A stretch of DNA of 64,000 nt, from positions 124,001-188,000 of the forward strand of contig JACPUV010000026.1 of assembly GCA_016192105.1 (NCBI GenBank), given 5' to 3'. Positions 1-9,354 of this stretch are shown piece by piece. A program made the position numbers and the translations under genes. Each line of letters opens with the position of its first letter. Position 1 is the stretch's first letter. This DNA is from Sphingobacteriales bacterium (GTDB lineage: Bacteria; Bacteroidota; Bacteroidia; Chitinophagales; Chitinophagaceae). The notes beneath the pieces were generated by a model. The model searched no databases. It saw nothing but the letters and a program-made list of their open reading frames with translations, and was not told where the DNA came from.

Positions 1-1
1 C

Positions 2-1105
2 ACCGGGGCGGATGAAAGCACAGGTTCCGCACCTGCTGCCACAAGCTATACCGCCCAACCTATTCAACAGGCCCAGGTCGTGGAAACTGTTCAGCACAGT
101 TCGCAGCAGCCCCAGTATCACACAGACCGGCAGCCTTCCGGAAACCGCTTCTATTCTCCTCTCGTCCTGAACATTGCCGCCAGCGAAGGCGTCAGCATGA
201 CCGAACTGGAAGTGATCCCGGGTACTGGCAATGAAGGCCGGGTGACAAAAAAAGATATTCTTCAGTATGTCCATGATAAGAAGAGCGGGAAAGTTTCGGG
301 TTTTGAGCAACGGGTAACGGGACCGCAGGAAGTAGCCACCACGAATGAAAGCACCCCGCCCGCAACCCGCAATCCACAACTCGCCGCTTTTTCCGGGAAT
401 GTAGAAATCATCGAAATGGACCGCATGCGCAAACTGATTGCAGACCATATGGTACGGAGCAAGCATACCAGTCCGCATGTGACCAGTTTCACGGAAGCCG
501 ATGTGACCAACTTGGTACAATGGAGAGAGCGTGTGAAAAAGGAATTTGAAAAAAGAGAAGGCACGAAGATCACGTTTACCCCGCTTTTCATTGAGGCCAT
601 TGTCAGGTGCATCAAGAAGTTCCCGCTGATCAACAGTTCGCTGGACGGTGACCGGATCATCATGAAAAAGGATATCAATATCGGGATGGCTACGGCCCTG
701 CCTTCCGGCAACCTGATCGTCCCGGTTATTAAAAATGCGGATCAGCTGAACCTTGTAGGTTTATCCAAACAGGTAAACAGTCTCGCTGATGCAGCCCGCA
801 GCGGAAAACTCAAAGCCGATGATACCCAGGGAGGCACTTTCACCATGACCAATGTGGGAACCTTCGGCAGCCTGATGGGCACCCCGATCATCAACCAGCC
901 ACAGGTGGCGATCATGGCAGTTGGAGCCATTAAGAAAAGACCCGTCGTGGTTGAAACACCGGCCGGAGACAGCATCGCGATCCGTCACATGATGTACCTG
1001 AGCATGAGCTATGATCACCGCATTATTGACGGCAGCCTCGGCGCTACTTTCGTAACTGCAGTTGCAAAAGAACTGGAGAATTTTAATCCTGAAAGGGATT
1101 ATTGA
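2..1105 (+). CDS. 2-oxoacid dehydrogenase complex E2 acyltransferase, 5'-truncated
   Basis: C-terminal part of a dihydrolipoamide acyltransferase, the core (E2) of a 2-oxoacid dehydrogenase complex. The frame is open from base 2, so the gene starts outside the window and its lipoyl domain is not visible. What is seen is an Ala/Pro/Gln-rich linker, a peripheral subunit-binding domain (about 143-285, with the signature GTGNEGRVTKKDIL), a second linker, and the catalytic acyltransferase domain ending in the DHRIIDG active-site motif (catalytic His codon 1016-1018). The domain order is that of branched-chain, 2-oxoglutarate or pyruvate E2 proteins; the sequence alone does not decide which substrate. 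It converges on the next gene, which is on the other strand. Confidence 0.93.
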   Translation, partial: TGADESTGSAPAATSYTAQPIQQAQVVETVQHSSQQPQYHTDRQPSGNRFYSPLVLNIAASEGVSMTELEVIPGTGNEGRVTKKDILQYVHDKKSGKVSGFEQRVTGPQEVATTNESTPPATRNPQLAAFSGNVEIIEMDRMRKLIADHMVRSKHTSPHVTSFTEADVTNLVQWRERVKKEFEKREGTKITFTPLFIEAIVRCIKKFPLINSSLDGDRIIMKKDINIGMATALPSGNLIVPVIKNADQLNLVGLSKQVNSLADAARSGKLKADDTQGGTFTMTNVGTFGSLMGTPIINQPQVAIMAVGAIKKRPVVVETPAGDSIAIRHMMYLSMSYDHRIIDGSLGATFVTAVAKELENFNPERDY

Positions 1106-1214
1106 TGTGGCGGGTTCGGGTTGGAAGTTCGGAATTGTGAAGCGAGGATACACCTTCGCTATCGCTACGGCAGGGCAAACCGGGATCATGGACTATGGGC
1201 CGTGAACGTTGAAC

Positions 1215-1733
1215 TTACTCCGTCCTCACCCCATACTTACCGTTCTTAAACGAATAGCGGCCTCCCCTTCGCTTAATTATATAAAGATTATCATACTCGG
1301 TATCTTTCAGATCTCCCGGCAAAACGGTTTTCCCGCATAGCTTATTAACCAGGTCATCAACCGTATTGGAGTGCCCCACCACCAGTACATTCCCCCTTTT
1401 TATCCTATTCAGCCGGCCGATGAAAAGATCCATGGAATCCTTTTTACTGCTGTACAGTTCAATATTGGTCCGCCCACGAAATTCGTTCAGCGGCTGAGCG
1501 GTGGAAATGGTCCGGGTGGTATTGGTCGAAAAAATGTACATGATATGTTCATGTCTCAGCCGTTCGCGAAGTGCATAGGCCCGGATCCTGCCGTTTTCAG
1601 ACAAAGGGGGATCGCTGGTCATCATACCAGTAGCGCTGGCCGGGGCCGGTTCTTTTTCCGCATGGCGGACAATATATATTGTATTCCCGCAGGAACACAG
1701 GGACCAACTGAACAGCAGAAGGATAAATCGCAT
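1215..1733 (-). CDS. Histidine phosphatase family lipoprotein
   Basis: A 172-residue member of the histidine phosphatase (phosphoglycerate mutase-like, SixA-like) superfamily. The RHAE motif at residues 23-26 supplies the phosphorylated His, and a second catalytic His lies in VVGHSNT near residue 119. The N-terminus is a short hydrophobic helix followed by a lipobox-like LCSC, so the protein is probably lipid-anchored outside the inner membrane. The substrate is unknown; family members range from phosphosugar to phosphohistidine phosphatases. It is a lone gene convergent with the E2 gene, with no visible operon partner. Confidence 0.85.
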   Translation of the reverse strand: MRFILLLFSWSLCSCGNTIYIVRHAEKEPAPASATGMMTSDPPLSENGRIRAYALRERLRHEHIMYIFSTNTTRTISTAQPLNEFRGRTNIELYSSKKDSMDLFIGRLNRIKRGNVLVVGHSNTVDDLVNKLCGKTVLPGDLKDTEYDNLYIIKRRGGRYSFKNGKYGVRTE

Positions 1734-1816
1734 AAACGTTCTTTACTAAGTTAAAGTTAAACTTCCTTTGTATTCCATCCGTCTTTTTGTAAATTAGGTA
1801 ACAAAATAAGCAAGGT

Positions 1817-2527
1817 ATGAAGTCATTATCCGAGACCTGGTTTGCCGAAGGCCGTATTGATTTTGAGCTAAAGAAATACACCCTGCTCGCTTACCTGCAG
1901 GAAGTCAGCAGTCATTTCAACGAAAGCAAACTCTACCCGCAACTGGCAGATATTATTTTCCATTACAATAATATCGTGGCCTTCCGGGAAAACAAAAAGT
2001 ACCTACAGGAACATTTTCCGAAAAAACTGACCGGGCTGCAACGGGAGAAACTGCAGTTACTTTACGAACAAATGATCGGGGATGACGAACTGATGCAGGA
2101 ACTGGAAAATATCATCCATTATTCAGCCAGCCGGATCAAAAAGGCGATTCGTAACGGCACGGAAATTTATGAATTTGTGGAAGATAAGATCAGCATCGCC
2201 CCGGTGGGACTGGTACCTCTTGACACGCAGGAAGGTTATTTCTTTTTAAGCAACGGGAATACCCGGCATACCCGGGTCTATCATTACCGGCTTTCCATCT
2301 TTGAAAAGCACGATGAAAAATACCGGAGCATCCGGACTTCTTTTCTTGACAATTGGGCAAGGAGTATCAGCAGCACCTATGAGCAGATCAAATCCGAACT
2401 GATCCGTAACCGGCGTGAGTTGCCCAACCCGGCCGTTTATTCCATCGAAACCGAATTGAATTTCCCTGTGGAGGAAACCCTGCTGCCCGTGGCAAAGCGG
2501 CGGCTGGTGAAATTTATATCTGCATAA
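1817..2527 (+). CDS. Hypothetical protein, 236 aa, soluble, mostly helical
   Basis: I do not recognise a characterised family. The protein is cytoplasmic by appearance (no signal peptide or membrane helix), with a helical, charged N-terminal half rich in Lys, Glu and Leu and a more beta-like stretch around residues 120-170. Size and sequence style match the many conserved but unnamed proteins of Chitinophagaceae. It stands alone between two minus-strand genes and diverges from the phosphatase gene. Coding is supported by codon usage like the neighbours and a long uninterrupted frame. Confidence 0.8.
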   Translation: MKSLSETWFAEGRIDFELKKYTLLAYLQEVSSHFNESKLYPQLADIIFHYNNIVAFRENKKYLQEHFPKKLTGLQREKLQLLYEQMIGDDELMQELENIIHYSASRIKKAIRNGTEIYEFVEDKISIAPVGLVPLDTQEGYFFLSNGNTRHTRVYHYRLSIFEKHDEKYRSIRTSFLDNWARSISSTYEQIKSELIRNRRELPNPAVYSIETELNFPVEETLLPVAKRRLVKFISA

Positions 2528-2715
2528 AGCACCGTAAACCGAAGAACCTGGAACCCATGATAATCAAATTAAAAAAAACTCAAGACTGCCCGCAACAAAA
2601 AATTGAGTTACAGGTATTTTCGTTAACCTGTTTATGTCAAATTGATTCATTATCCCTTCTTCACATTGGCTATCCGGCCTATTTACTCATTACGGATGGA
2701 TGCATTGCCAATTGG

Positions 2716-5712
2716 CTAATTAACTGATTCCAACCCCCAGTCTTTCCCTTTCTTCACTGCCGGCACCCCTTCGGTGATCCATTTGGGCGGTTTCTCCCCT
2801 TTTAATAACCAGTCGAAATACTGTTGCTCGCGGATGGAGATATCTTTCTGATTTTTTCGTTCACGAAGATTGTGTGCTTCGCCATTGTAGTTGAGCATCC
2901 AGACTTGTTTGCCCAGCCGGCGCATGGCCGTAAAGAGTTCGATACCCTGGTACCAGGGCACAGCCCCGTCTGCATCGTTATGCATAATCACCAGTGGTGT
3001 ATTGATCTTTGGCACATGAAATAAAGGCGAATTCTCGATATAAAGATTGGGTTTCTCCCATAAGGTGGCCCCGATCCTGCTCTGTGTTTTTTCATATTGG
3101 AACTGACGATTCACCCCGCTCTCCCAGCGGATACCGCCATAGGCACTGATCATATTGGCCACCGGCGCACCGGCCCAGGCGGCTTTGAACATATTCGTCA
3201 TGGTCACCAGTTGGGCCACCTGGATACCACCCCAGCTTTGTCCCTGTATGCCGATATTTTTTGCATCGATCCATTTTTGTTTGGCCAGGTCCTGTGCCGC
3301 ACTTACCACATGATTGTAACAATCTTTGGCCGGATGACCGACGGTGTAATGGATATCGGGTGAAAAGACCACATAACCACGACTGACAAAGAAAGAGATA
3401 TTCAGCCGGCTGCCGGTAGGCGAAGGGGGAATATAACTGTGTAAGGTATTGGAATGGGTCTCGTAGAAGTACAGGATCAACGGATATTTCTTCGTGGGAT
3501 CAAAATTCTCGGGTTTGTACAGAACGCCTTCAGCCATTTTACCGGTAAAAGCTTTCCATTTGTAAAGTTCGGCCGTACCCCAGTTAAACTCCTTTTGCTG
3601 AGGATTGATCGACGATAACTGACGGGTAATATTTCCGATTTTCCCCTTCATTTTCACCTCGTCCATATCATATCTTAGCATATCAATCAGGAGATATAGG
3701 TCGGGCGAATGTCTGTAGCTCTCTAATGTAAAGATCAACGTACCCTGATCTTTGGATGATAGAACCGGACCGTTCATTGCCCGGTCATCCGGACCAATGA
3801 CCACAGGAGTAATATAATTATCGATGGTATTAATATAAGTAAGCCCTGACCGTTTGTTCACTTCATTAAATGAACGACAAAGAAGATTATCCGATTTTCC
3901 AATACTCCTTTTTTCCGGATCGAGATTTATATAACGAAATGAAGTCTTCGTACTTCTGCCTTCGCTCCTTGAAACATTTAACGGAAGTTTATCTGCTATT
4001 GTACTGATCTTCCAGACATCATAACGGTCATACACAAATACCGCGCTATCACCTTCCAGCCAACCCATCACCCCATAAGGTCCCGGATCATCCGGCGTAT
4101 CCTCCTGTTCATTCCAGAGCGGGTACTTTACTTTCTGAGAAATATTTTTTGTAGTAACCCCATCCCAGGCGAAATAATGCCGGGCCTTTGTGTCATACCA
4201 CATGATATACTTACCTGAAGGAGAAATAAATGAAGGAGCGATGATCCCCTGCAGGTCTTTCTTCACCAGCCTGGATGAACCTTCATTCACATTTATGGCA
4301 TAGATATCTTTCTTCGTACGGCCGGTCCACTGGGCTTCCACCCTTTTGCCAAAGTCAGTAACGCCTACAAACTGGTCGCCGTCCCCTTCACCGGTCTGGT
4401 AAACGATGGGTAGTTCTTCAGAACCCAGTTGTTTCAGTTCTTTCTTGTCGAAGTGATACACAGCCAGGTAACTGGTCTGCAACGAACGCTGAAGGTTAAT
4501 TAATTGCTGGGGCTGTAGATAATCGTCCTTATAATGCCAGATATCCAGTTTTACCAGGTCCATTTCCACCAGCGTGGTATCCTTTGGCGGCCGGATCGGA
4601 GCCGTACCAAAGAAAAGGCGCCTGCCGCTTTTGCTGAAACTGACCGCGCCAAATTCACTGATGGTCATGCCCAGTTTCATCCCGACAGTATTTTTATCAG
4701 CCAGCAATACCGCACTGTCCATCCCGGTCTTATAATACCAGATCCTGTAAAACTTCTGCAGTTCCTTCGGGCGGGCATCCCTTTCGGCAATAAAAGCCAG
4801 TTGTTCCCCATCTTCCGAGAAACTGAAGTTTTTAAACTCATTGCCTCCCCTGCTCAATACAATGGCCTTTGCCGCATTCAGGTCATACAAAGTCACCATG
4901 GGACTGCTCAGCGAATCTTTCGGATTCCTTGCCTGTTCAATCAGCAGTCTGCCCCCTTTCTTGCTGAAATAATATTCCAATACATTGGCGAATATTTTCT
5001 CCTGTCCGCTTGCAAGATTCCTCAGCACGAGATCAGTGCCAGCATCTGCAGCTGCCCCACCCGGTTCATCCCCTTCTGCATCCGTACTTCGTACCTCGTA
5101 CACCGTGCTTTCATCCTCATCCCGTTTTTTCTTTTTCTTTTGCGGTATTGATTGGATCACCTGCTGCAGCGAGTCGATCACTTTACCCAGGCTGTCGGCG
5201 ATCTTCTTCTCCGGTGTTTCTGTCTTTTTCACGGGTTCCTTTTTCTCCACCGCTTTCTCCAGGTGATAAGCCACCCAGCCAGCCTCTTTTTCCGGGGTTT
5301 TATAACTCTTTACCCGGGCCAGTTTCCAAACGCTGTCTTTTCCCAGTTCAGCAATCGCCAAAGAGTCCTTCGGCATATCCTCCGGTTTCTTCTTTTTGAT
5401 CTTTGCTTCACGGGTATCCTTAAACAATGGTTTGATCCGGAAGATCACAAACCGGCTGTCTTCCGTGATCTCCGCGTTGTATCCACGGGGGATGGTCTTC
5501 TTATAAGTAGCATCAGTTGACCGGATGACCAGCTCATTGTCGCCTTCCTGCGGATCAATGGTATAAACCACCCATCGTCCATCATTACTGATCATGCGTT
5601 CCCCGATCCGTTGCCAGCTGTCATATACGGTATGGTCAAGTGGCTTTTTTTGTGCGGAAACTGTCAGTCCCAGGAAGAACAGGGCTGGCAGCATAATGGC
5701 AGTTTTTCCCAT
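2716..5712 (-). CDS. Secreted S9 family prolyl oligopeptidase-like peptidase
   Basis: About 998 residues: signal peptide ending in VSAQ, a long beta-propeller-like N-terminal region, and a C-terminal alpha/beta-hydrolase domain. The nucleophile Ser is in GQSWGGIQ (about residue 825), the Asp in MHNDADGAVPW and the His in the AHN segment near the end, forming the usual S9 triad. A Lys/Glu-rich low-complexity insertion (about residues 150-215, including a run of five Lys) interrupts the propeller and is not typical of well-studied S9 enzymes. The start at 5712 gives a clean signal peptide; an in-frame ATG at 5736 would add eight residues. Probably a periplasmic or surface dipeptidyl or oligopeptidase for peptide scavenging. 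Confidence 0.9.
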   Translation of the reverse strand: MGKTAIMLPALFFLGLTVSAQKKPLDHTVYDSWQRIGERMISNDGRWVVYTIDPQEGDNELVIRSTDATYKKTIPRGYNAEITEDSRFVIFRIKPLFKDTREAKIKKKKPEDMPKDSLAIAELGKDSVWKLARVKSYKTPEKEAGWVAYHLEKAVEKKEPVKKTETPEKKIADSLGKVIDSLQQVIQSIPQKKKKKRDEDESTVYEVRSTDAEGDEPGGAAADAGTDLVLRNLASGQEKIFANVLEYYFSKKGGRLLIEQARNPKDSLSSPMVTLYDLNAAKAIVLSRGGNEFKNFSFSEDGEQLAFIAERDARPKELQKFYRIWYYKTGMDSAVLLADKNTVGMKLGMTISEFGAVSFSKSGRRLFFGTAPIRPPKDTTLVEMDLVKLDIWHYKDDYLQPQQLINLQRSLQTSYLAVYHFDKKELKQLGSEELPIVYQTGEGDGDQFVGVTDFGKRVEAQWTGRTKKDIYAINVNEGSSRLVKKDLQGIIAPSFISPSGKYIMWYDTKARHYFAWDGVTTKNISQKVKYPLWNEQEDTPDDPGPYGVMGWLEGDSAVFVYDRYDVWKISTIADKLPLNVSRSEGRSTKTSFRYINLDPEKRSIGKSDNLLCRSFNEVNKRSGLTYINTIDNYITPVVIGPDDRAMNGPVLSSKDQGTLIFTLESYRHSPDLYLLIDMLRYDMDEVKMKGKIGNITRQLSSINPQQKEFNWGTAELYKWKAFTGKMAEGVLYKPENFDPTKKYPLILYFYETHSNTLHSYIPPSPTGSRLNISFFVSRGYVVFSPDIHYTVGHPAKDCYNHVVSAAQDLAKQKWIDAKNIGIQGQSWGGIQVAQLVTMTNMFKAAWAGAPVANMISAYGGIRWESGVNRQFQYEKTQSRIGATLWEKPNLYIENSPLFHVPKINTPLVIMHNDADGAVPWYQGIELFTAMRRLGKQVWMLNYNGEAHNLRERKNQKDISIREQQYFDWLLKGEKPPKWITEGVPAVKKGKDWGLESVN

Positions 5713-5828
5713 ACTAAAAAAAATGGTTGGCAACAAGTTAATTCAAACAGGTCAAATAGAAAGCAGATTTATACCAGCAAGCCCACCTATATTAAATATT
5801 TTGGTATCCCATACCCCGGTCCCGGTAT

Positions 5829-6737
5829 TCAGTCTCCTGGTTTTACCGCAGTTGCACGGTGGATGAGTTTTCTTTCCACGCGGATCAGGATAATGATATG
5901 TATGACCAGTGCGGCGGCAATGACGGCAAAGCCGGTATAGAACCATTTACCCAGGTATTTATTTTCATGATACACTGCAAAGGCCAGCAGGATTCCATAA
6001 ACGGGCTCAAGGTTATAGGTCAGGTTGACCGTGAAAGCAGAGAGCCGTTTCAATGCATTCGCGGAAAGCTGAAAAGCGACCACGGAGCAAAACCAGGACA
6101 ATACCAGTAACCAGGCGGTATCCTCCCGGCCGGGAATAAAATGCTCCACCGGGAATTTTTGCAGGTAAAAAGGCAGGAGAACCGATAAGGCAAGCAGTCC
6201 TCCGGTTTGTTGCCAGGTAAGCAGGGTCTCCACATTCACCCGTTTTAAAAACTCCCGGTTATAGATCGGAAAAAGAGCGGCCAGTACCGCGGAAACCAGG
6301 CCAATCAGGATCCCGGTTTTGAATTGTGTGTCAAAATGGAATATGATATAGATCCCGCTGAGCGTTAGCCCGCCCAGTAATAATTCCACCCAGTTAATTC
6401 GTTTCTTCAGGATCAGTGGTTCAAACAAAGCGGTAAAAAAACTGATCGCAGAAAAACAAACCAGGGCCACCGATACATTGGCGTATTTGATCGCCCCATA
6501 AAAAGTCACCCAGTGAAGGGCAGCGATAAAACCCACTCCCATGATTTTGAGCCGGTCGGCAACCGAAATTGCATGCAGTTTCTTCAGCAGGGAAAAGAGG
6601 ACCCACATGGTCAGCGAGGTAAAGAACAGCCTGTACCATACGATCATGCCTTCATTCAGGCTGATAAGCCGGCCCAGGATTCCCGTGAACCCCGCCAGGA
6701 ACACAGCGGCATGTAACTGGAGAAAGGCCTTTTTCAT
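5829..6737 (-). CDS. EamA-family (DMT) transporter
   Basis: A 302-residue integral membrane protein with about ten hydrophobic helices arranged as two EamA-type repeats, as in the drug/metabolite transporter superfamily. These are inner-membrane exporters of amino acids, nucleosides or other small metabolites; the substrate cannot be read from sequence. A short basic tail follows the last helix. Same strand as the S9 gene 3' of it, but about 115 bases and no clear coupling separate them. Confidence 0.88.
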   Translation of the reverse strand: MKKAFLQLHAAVFLAGFTGILGRLISLNEGMIVWYRLFFTSLTMWVLFSLLKKLHAISVADRLKIMGVGFIAALHWVTFYGAIKYANVSVALVCFSAISFFTALFEPLILKKRINWVELLLGGLTLSGIYIIFHFDTQFKTGILIGLVSAVLAALFPIYNREFLKRVNVETLLTWQQTGGLLALSVLLPFYLQKFPVEHFIPGREDTAWLLVLSWFCSVVAFQLSANALKRLSAFTVNLTYNLEPVYGILLAFAVYHENKYLGKWFYTGFAVIAAALVIHIIILIRVERKLIHRATAVKPGD

Positions 6738-6925
6738 TCACCTGCAATCTAACAAATATCAGGTTAACGATCTTTTGAGCTATCAGAAATCAGTGGCGGG
6801 CTTTGAGTGGCGGGCCACGAGGGTTAAGCCTGATCGTCCAGGGATAAATCCGGGTCTCAGGGTTCAGGTAACGCTTGAAAGCGCCTTTCAAATATACCTG
6901 TCACAAAAATGGAGAAAGGATCGGG

Positions 6926-7720
6926 TTACTGTTCTGTATTGGCCAACACCTTGCCGGGGGAAGGGGTGTTTTCAGGCTCTGTATTCTTAACCCGTTTCCG
7001 GTAATTCTTAAAAAGGCTGTGCCAGCGGAGATTGAGCACCCCAATCACGCCTTCTTTGATGATCCCTTTGTTCATCTTGGACGTGCCATACGTGCGATCC
7101 TGGAAAATGATGGGCACTTCCTTTATTTTGAAACCGAGTTTCCAGGCTGCGAATTTCATTTCAATCTGGAAGGCATACCCCACAAAACGGATCGCATCCA
7201 GGTTGATGGTCTCCAGTACTTCTTTTTTATAACACATGAAACCGGCTGTCGGATCTTTTACCGGCATCCAGGTGATCATGCGGGTGTACAGCGATCCTCC
7301 TTTGGAAAGAGCGATCCGGTTAGCGGGCCAGTTGACCACACCTCCACCTTTGGTATATCGGGAACCAATGGCCACGTCAGCCCCTTCATTCTTGCAGGCC
7401 CGGTATAAACGGGGCAGGTCATTTGGATTGTGGGAGAAGTCGGCATCCATTTCGAAGATAAAGCCGTAATTCCGGGCGATGGCCCATTTGAACCCGTGGA
7501 TATAAGCCGTACCCAGTCCCAGTTTCCCTTTCCGTTCCTCGATAAACAACTGCCCGGGGAATTTTGGCTGCAGGTCCTTTACAATCTGTGCGGTTCCATC
7601 GGGCGAACCGTCATCGATTACCAGCACATGGAAATCATCCTGCATATTAAAAACAGCATGCAGGATGCTGGTGATATTCTCTTTCTCGTTGTAAGTAGGT
7701 ATGACGACAAGTTTTTCCAC
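6926..7720 (-). CDS. Polyprenol monophosphomannose synthase-like GT2 glycosyltransferase
   Basis: A 264-residue family 2 glycosyltransferase of the DPM1 type. The N-terminal VIPTYNEKENI and VIDDGSPDGT segments are the nucleotide-sugar fold, and EMDADFSHNP carries the DxD-like metal site. Family members transfer a sugar, usually mannose from GDP-mannose, to polyprenyl phosphate at the inner membrane face. No C-terminal GtrA or membrane domain is present, so it is the short, soluble or peripheral form. The start codon is GTG at 7720-7718. Confidence 0.9.
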   Translation of the reverse strand: MEKLVVIPTYNEKENITSILHAVFNMQDDFHVLVIDDGSPDGTAQIVKDLQPKFPGQLFIEERKGKLGLGTAYIHGFKWAIARNYGFIFEMDADFSHNPNDLPRLYRACKNEGADVAIGSRYTKGGGVVNWPANRIALSKGGSLYTRMITWMPVKDPTAGFMCYKKEVLETINLDAIRFVGYAFQIEMKFAAWKLGFKIKEVPIIFQDRTYGTSKMNKGIIKEGVIGVLNLRWHSLFKNYRKRVKNTEPENTPSPGKVLANTEQ

Positions 7721-7804
7721 GCCGGAACGATAAAAATTTATGTGTCTAAAATACGATAATCAGTAAAAATGCCCCTGTTAAAATTTACACAGCAACAGCC
7801 CCTG

Positions 7805-8572
7805 TTATCCTTTTTTCAGCAGGGTTCTTGTATAGATCTCTGTCAGTTTTTGCTTGGTATGCTGGGGAAAGTCTCCCTTCATCATCCAATCGTAGTACTG
7901 GGGTTCCGCTTTCAGCACATCGGCCACCGGTCTCCCCTTGTATTTGCCGAAATTGAAAACCTCGATCCCGTTCTCCAGAACAAACCGACGGGCAAAATCC
8001 ACCACCTGGTCTTCACCGATGACTTTCAGGATCGAATCCACCGTATTGCCCAGCTCTGCATACCGTTCCAGCTGTGCTTCCAGAATCTCATGGGTGGCAC
8101 TGGCATCCACTTCCGCGCTGTGGGCGCCCTCCAGAGTTTTGCTGCAATAAAATTTATACGCAGCCCCGAGGGTGCGGGGTTCCATTTTATGGAAAATATT
8201 CTGCACATCCAGTAGTTTCCGGTTCTTCATGTCAAACTCCACCTGGGCCCGGAGGAATTCTTCCATCAGCAGGGGAATATCAAAGCGGTTGGAATTATAC
8301 CCGGCAAAATCGCAACCATCGAGCATTTGTTTCAGCTCCTGCGCCACCTGTTTAAAAAGGGGGGCGTCTTTTACCATTTCATCCGTGATTCCGTGCACAT
8401 CGCTGGAGGCTTTAGGGATCGGGATACCCGGATTAATCAGTTTCCGTTTTACACTCCGGGTTCCGTCGGTAAGGATCTTTACAATCGCGATCTCCACAAT
8501 ACGGTCCGTTCCCAGGTTCACCCCGGTGGTTTCCAGGTCAATAAAAGCTAAGGGTTTTTTCAGTTGCAGCAT
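7805..8572 (-). CDS. DnaQ-like 3'-5' exonuclease with C-terminal DUF3820-like tail
   Basis: A 255-residue DEDD-family exonuclease. Exo I is FIDLETTG near the N-terminus, Exo II is in the YNSNRFDIPLL segment, and HSAEVDASATHEIL carries the Exo III His and Asp. The C-terminal segment (GKYKGRPVADVL, then PQYYDWMMKGDFP) resembles the small DUF3820-type module often attached to Bacteroidota epsilon-like proteins. It may be the proofreading subunit of DNA polymerase III or a stand-alone exonuclease. I prefer the ATG at 8572 because homologues begin at this MLQLKKP; an ATG at 8581 would add three residues. Confidence 0.9.
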   Translation of the reverse strand: MLQLKKPLAFIDLETTGVNLGTDRIVEIAIVKILTDGTRSVKRKLINPGIPIPKASSDVHGITDEMVKDAPLFKQVAQELKQMLDGCDFAGYNSNRFDIPLLMEEFLRAQVEFDMKNRKLLDVQNIFHKMEPRTLGAAYKFYCSKTLEGAHSAEVDASATHEILEAQLERYAELGNTVDSILKVIGEDQVVDFARRFVLENGIEVFNFGKYKGRPVADVLKAEPQYYDWMMKGDFPQHTKQKLTEIYTRTLLKKG

Positions 8573-8728
8573 CAGGATCAAATTTCAGTTTTATGAGGCG
8601 GTAAAGGTAACTCTGCAAAATGAAATTTAAGTAAAAATCAGGGATTACCCATAGAAAACCAGTCATTTACCGGGGAAAAAGCAGTGGTTTCCCTGATAAA
8701 TGTCAGTTAAAAAATTGCGTTTTGGGGT

Positions 8729-8736
8729 TATCTTTG
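8729..8736 (+). promoter_or_regulatory. Bacteroidota -7 promoter box (TATCTTTG)
   Basis: Exact match to the Bacteroidota primary-sigma -7 consensus TAnnTTTG, 53 bases before the small lipoprotein gene. No convincing -33 TTTG is seen at the usual distance. Confidence 0.6.
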
Positions 8737-8789
8737 CAGGTACAAAATAAACAGGCTGATTAATCGTTTATCCACCAAATATCCCTTGT

Positions 8790-8912
8790 ATGAAAAATAG
8801 GTTCCTTCTCGCCCTGGCCACCCTGGCGTTGGTCATACTGGTTTCATCCTGTGCCTCCCAGAAATACGGATGCCCCGGCAACCCCCAGGCCAACTATAAA
8901 TTCAGGGGATAA
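8790..8912 (+). CDS. Small lipoprotein, 40 aa
   Basis: A 40-codon ORF. It begins MKNR, continues with a hydrophobic helix, and has a strong lipobox (LVSSC, Cys at residue 21). The mature peptide is only 20 residues, contains a second Cys in KYGCPGN and ends KFRG. Tiny lipoproteins with a KYGCP-type motif after the lipidated Cys are common and unnamed in Bacteroidota. A -7 box lies upstream and the ytxJ-like gene follows after 12 bases, so the two may be co-transcribed. Function unknown. Confidence 0.75.
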   Translation: MKNRFLLALATLALVILVSSCASQKYGCPGNPQANYKFRG

Positions 8913-8924
8913 TCTTTTTACAAT

Positions 8925-9266
8925 ATGAACTGGATCGAATTGCGTACCCGGCAGCAACTGGCTGACATTATCGCACTATCTCACAAACGCCCGCAGGTTA
9001 TTTTTAAACACAGTACCCGATGTTCTATCAGCAGCATTGCACTGACCCGGCTGAAAAAAGCCGGCAACCTGGAGGGAGCTGATTTCTATTACCTGGACCT
9101 GCTCGCTTTCCGCGAATTATCCGGGCAGATCGCCGGTACATTCCGGGTGGCCCATGAGTCCCCCCAGTTACTGCTCATCAAAAACGGGGAATGCACATAC
9201 GAAGAAAGTCACCTCGGCATCACTCCCGCTGAACTGCAGGAACAGATCCATCACACCGCTTCATAA
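8925..9266 (+). CDS. ytxJ: Bacillithiol-system redox protein YtxJ-like (monothiol thioredoxin fold)
   Basis: A 113-residue thioredoxin-fold protein of the DUF2847/YtxJ (BrxC) family, with a TRCSIS active site near residues 31-36, so a single catalytic Cys. Family members act as bacilliredoxins that reduce bacillithiol mixed disulfides in the cytoplasm. This implies that the organism makes bacillithiol, which is known in many Bacteroidota, but no bsh genes are in this window. It follows the small lipoprotein gene closely and precedes the his regulatory region. Confidence 0.88.
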   Translation: MNWIELRTRQQLADIIALSHKRPQVIFKHSTRCSISSIALTRLKKAGNLEGADFYYLDLLAFRELSGQIAGTFRVAHESPQLLLIKNGECTYEESHLGITPAELQEQIHHTAS

Positions 9267-9339
9267 TGAATGTTCGTTTTTACCTTTGATTTTATCAGCT
9301 AAAAATGCTGCCGGCGGGCGGATCAATCAAAATATTCCT

Positions 9340-9347
9340 TATTTTTG
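9340..9347 (+). promoter_or_regulatory. Bacteroidota -7 promoter box of the his operon (TATTTTTG)
   Basis: Exact TAnnTTTG match only eight bases before the ATG of the his leader peptide. In this promoter class transcription starts a few bases after the box, so the leader peptide mRNA would have almost no 5' untranslated region. No good -33 element is visible. Confidence 0.65.
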
Positions 9348-9354
9348 CCCTGCA

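Noticed and set aside
1106..1214. Intergenic sequence with short repeated words (GAACGTTGAAC, AGCGA/TCGCT) as a regulatory RNA
   Set aside because: Pairing is weak and no promoter or terminator is present; it looks like degenerate intergenic filler.
2557..2727. 56-codon plus-strand ORF between the hypothetical protein and the S9 peptidase gene
   Set aside because: It runs into the end of the convergent S9 gene, has no promoter box or recognisable sequence, and its composition resembles AT-rich intergenic DNA.
4534..5520. Several long plus-strand ORFs inside the S9 peptidase gene
   Set aside because: They are out-of-frame shadows on the opposite strand of a clearly recognised enzyme gene.
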